Positions 62,651 to 64,000 of a DNA stretch of 64,000 nt are shown here, piece after piece. Both the position numbers and the translations under genes were made by a program. The notes under the pieces are model-generated. The model made no database searches, had not been told where the DNA came from, and saw only the letters and a list, made by a program, of their open reading frames with translations. Position 1 is the first letter of the stretch, and each line of letters starts with the position of its first letter. Source of the stretch: Bactericera cockerelli (taxonomy: Eukaryota > Arthropoda > Insecta > Hemiptera > Triozidae); assembly GCA_024516035.1 (NCBI GenBank), contig CM044955.1, forward strand, positions 53,890,948 to 53,954,947. Direction: 5' to 3'.

Positions 62651-62699
62651 CCTCAACATGAGGGACGGTCTGGCCTCAGCTTTGATCTTATTTTATAAA

Positions 62700-62975
62700 A
62701 GCGCACGAATATAGCTCAGGTGTTAAGGCTTAAGCACTCGCTCGCCATGCGGAAGGTCCTATGATCGAACCCCCGCGCCGACAAAAAAAAATTGTATTAA
62801 AAAATTGGTTACAGCACCTAAATGGGAAGTATTGTGTCACTTCTAGCCCATCAGAGCGGGGGCATACTACGGGATGGGCAAGCTACAACACAGACCACAA
62901 GCGTGTACAGTCGCTCCTGTTTCATGGCTACAAAATTAAAAAGGCTGTGAAACACTCATGTTTAAAATAAAAAAA
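62700..62975 (+). repeat. SINE family D copy
   Basis: ATAGCTCAGGTGTTAAGGC head, GATCGAACCCCCGCG B box, body and A-rich end. Confidence 0.9.
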
Positions 62976-63104
62976 AAATAGGTCTCTAGTGGACCTTGGT
63001 CTAGTTTGCACCTCATTCAAGGTTCTCGCGCGCCTTGTTCACTCTCAAGTATCCACTCATCCCTTATCTAACTCTATATTTTCTTCTTCTATTGTATAGT
63101 CAAC

Positions 63105-63365
63105 GTAGCCGAGTGGGTATTGCAAGTGCACTACCCACTAGTTTGGGGTGAACTGAGTTCGAATCCCAGCAGAAATTTTTCTGCTCTGTACTTGGATGTA
63201 CGGCGTCTACTCATACCTCGTGAGGAAAAATGAGTATCTGCTTTAATGCGAGCAGCGACCAGTGGCGGAATTGTGGGCAAAATAAGATATTAGGATGTTG
63301 AAGATATGGAAAAGTCCCATACTTCTGAGCTATCCACTAAAATTGTGATATAACATCACAACGCA
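63105..63365 (+). repeat. SINE family E copy
   Basis: GAGTTCGAATCCCAGC B box, CTCGTGAGGAAAAATGAG, AGCAGCGACCAGTGGC and AAAATTGTGATATAAC end. Confidence 0.88.
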
Positions 63366-63596
63366 AAGCAGATTTAATAAATTCAAATTAAAACACATTC
63401 ACACACTCAAACATTAAATCCTGGAGAAAAACTCTACATAAGACACCTCTACTTTCTCATGTGCGTCTTGTCTTGCACGTCTGATAAATTGGGCGCTATA
63501 AATCAAACAGCTAAATGAGTTGATTTGATTTATAGCGAACCATTTATTTGGCTAGCACATAAATCACTGACAAAACAAGTAAAGTTAGCAAATAGC

Positions 63597-63860
63597 CAGC
63601 GTCGATGGCATGTTGAATACACCGGTTCCCTTCAGAACACCGAAGTTAAGCGACATCCAGCGAGGTTAAGACTTGGATGGGTGACCATTCAAATTCTAAT
63701 TCTCGTGACGCTGGCTTTTCCCGGCCCCACTCAGGCTGGGTGAGGTCAATGTGAGTAGCAGGTTTGTGAGTTTCCTGCGAATGGAGGGTAAAACCCCCGT
63801 CGTGATATGACCATGGCAGTTGAAAGCGACGTTAAACCCCACTTCAAAAAAAAAAAAAAA
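63597..63860 (+). repeat. 5S rRNA-derived SINE (family F), best copy
   Basis: The head runs from CAGCGTCGATGGCATGTTGA through ACACCGAAGTTAAGCGAC to GACTTGGATGGGTGACC, which parallels most of a 5S rRNA. Then comes the shared core and AGCGACGTTAAACCCC with about 23 A. Confidence 0.93.
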
Positions 63861-63900
63861 AAAAAAAGTTAGCAAAAATTCTAGTAACATACAGGGTGCC

Positions 63901-64000
63901 AACCTCCGTGGCTTAGTTTTGGTTAGTTTTGAGCATTGGTAGTTGACCCGGAGGTTGCGGGTTCGAATCCCGGCCGGAGTGGTAAATTTTAATTCTAAAT
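63901..64000 (+). repeat. SINE family I copy, cut by window edge
   Basis: CCTCCGTGGCTTAGTTTTGG head and GCGGGTTCGAATCCCGGCC B box; compare 15575-15735. Confidence 0.75.

Noticed and set aside
63597..63690. 5S rRNA gene
   Set aside because: The similarity covers only part of 5S rRNA, is diverged, and runs into a SINE core with an A tail. Several such copies exist.
49559..64000. Missing first coding exon of the myosin
   Set aside because: I looked on the minus strand for the N-terminal motor motifs expected before the P-loop and found none; it probably lies outside the window.

Overview
The window is eukaryotic nuclear DNA, most likely from an arthropod and probably an insect. Evidence for this is a split class I myosin closest in memory to the insect Myo31DF/Myo1D type, introns crowded with tRNA-headed and 5S rRNA-headed SINEs, an R1-like LINE, MITEs, and a complete Maverick/Polinton. 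I cannot name the species.

Host gene. One gene runs on the minus strand across about 1.9-49.6 kb. It is an unconventional myosin I with 14 recognisable coding exons, from the P-loop exon (49363-49558) to the stop codon (1885). The first coding exon(s), about 65 residues, are not visible and probably lie beyond the right edge. Exon phases agree throughout except in exon 12, which is one base short. Four exons have partial copies beside them in the introns, including a five-step 94-bp ladder of a splice-donor boundary. A 91-bp satellite full of AGGTCA motifs begins within about 20 bp of the stop codon.

Polinton. The 26.5-kb intron between exons 2 and 3 holds a 17.4-kb Polinton/adintovirus-like element (25837-43270). 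It has 6-bp target-site duplications and long terminal inverted repeats. Its genes fall in blocks: a minus-strand pair (uncharacterised 448-aa protein and packaging ATPase); a plus-strand virion block (PLA2/core protein, adenain-type protease, penton-like minor capsid, a tiny Lys-rich ORF, major capsid); a repeat-plus-TATA promoter followed by three orphan ORFs, the protein-primed DNA polymerase and a frameshifted ORF; a minus-strand block (chromodomain integrase, coiled-coil protein, repeat-bearing protein); and a membrane protein at the right edge. The protease ORF has no usable ATG and lies in the -1 frame behind an A AAA AAC heptamer at the end of the core gene. This is a candidate programmed frameshift.

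Other mobile DNA. A nearly full R1-like LINE (about 10.0-14.8 kb) sits antisense in the intron between exons 6 and 7. A LINE 3' end (21.2-22.3 kb) is flanked by a long duplication containing half of exon 3. At least eight SINE families share tails and cores. Many LINE and SINE tails carry a 6-3-6 hairpin whose stem shows compensatory changes. The right third (49.6-64 kb) holds only repeats: SINEs, MITEs, LTR-like direct repeats and a 1.35-kb minisatellite.
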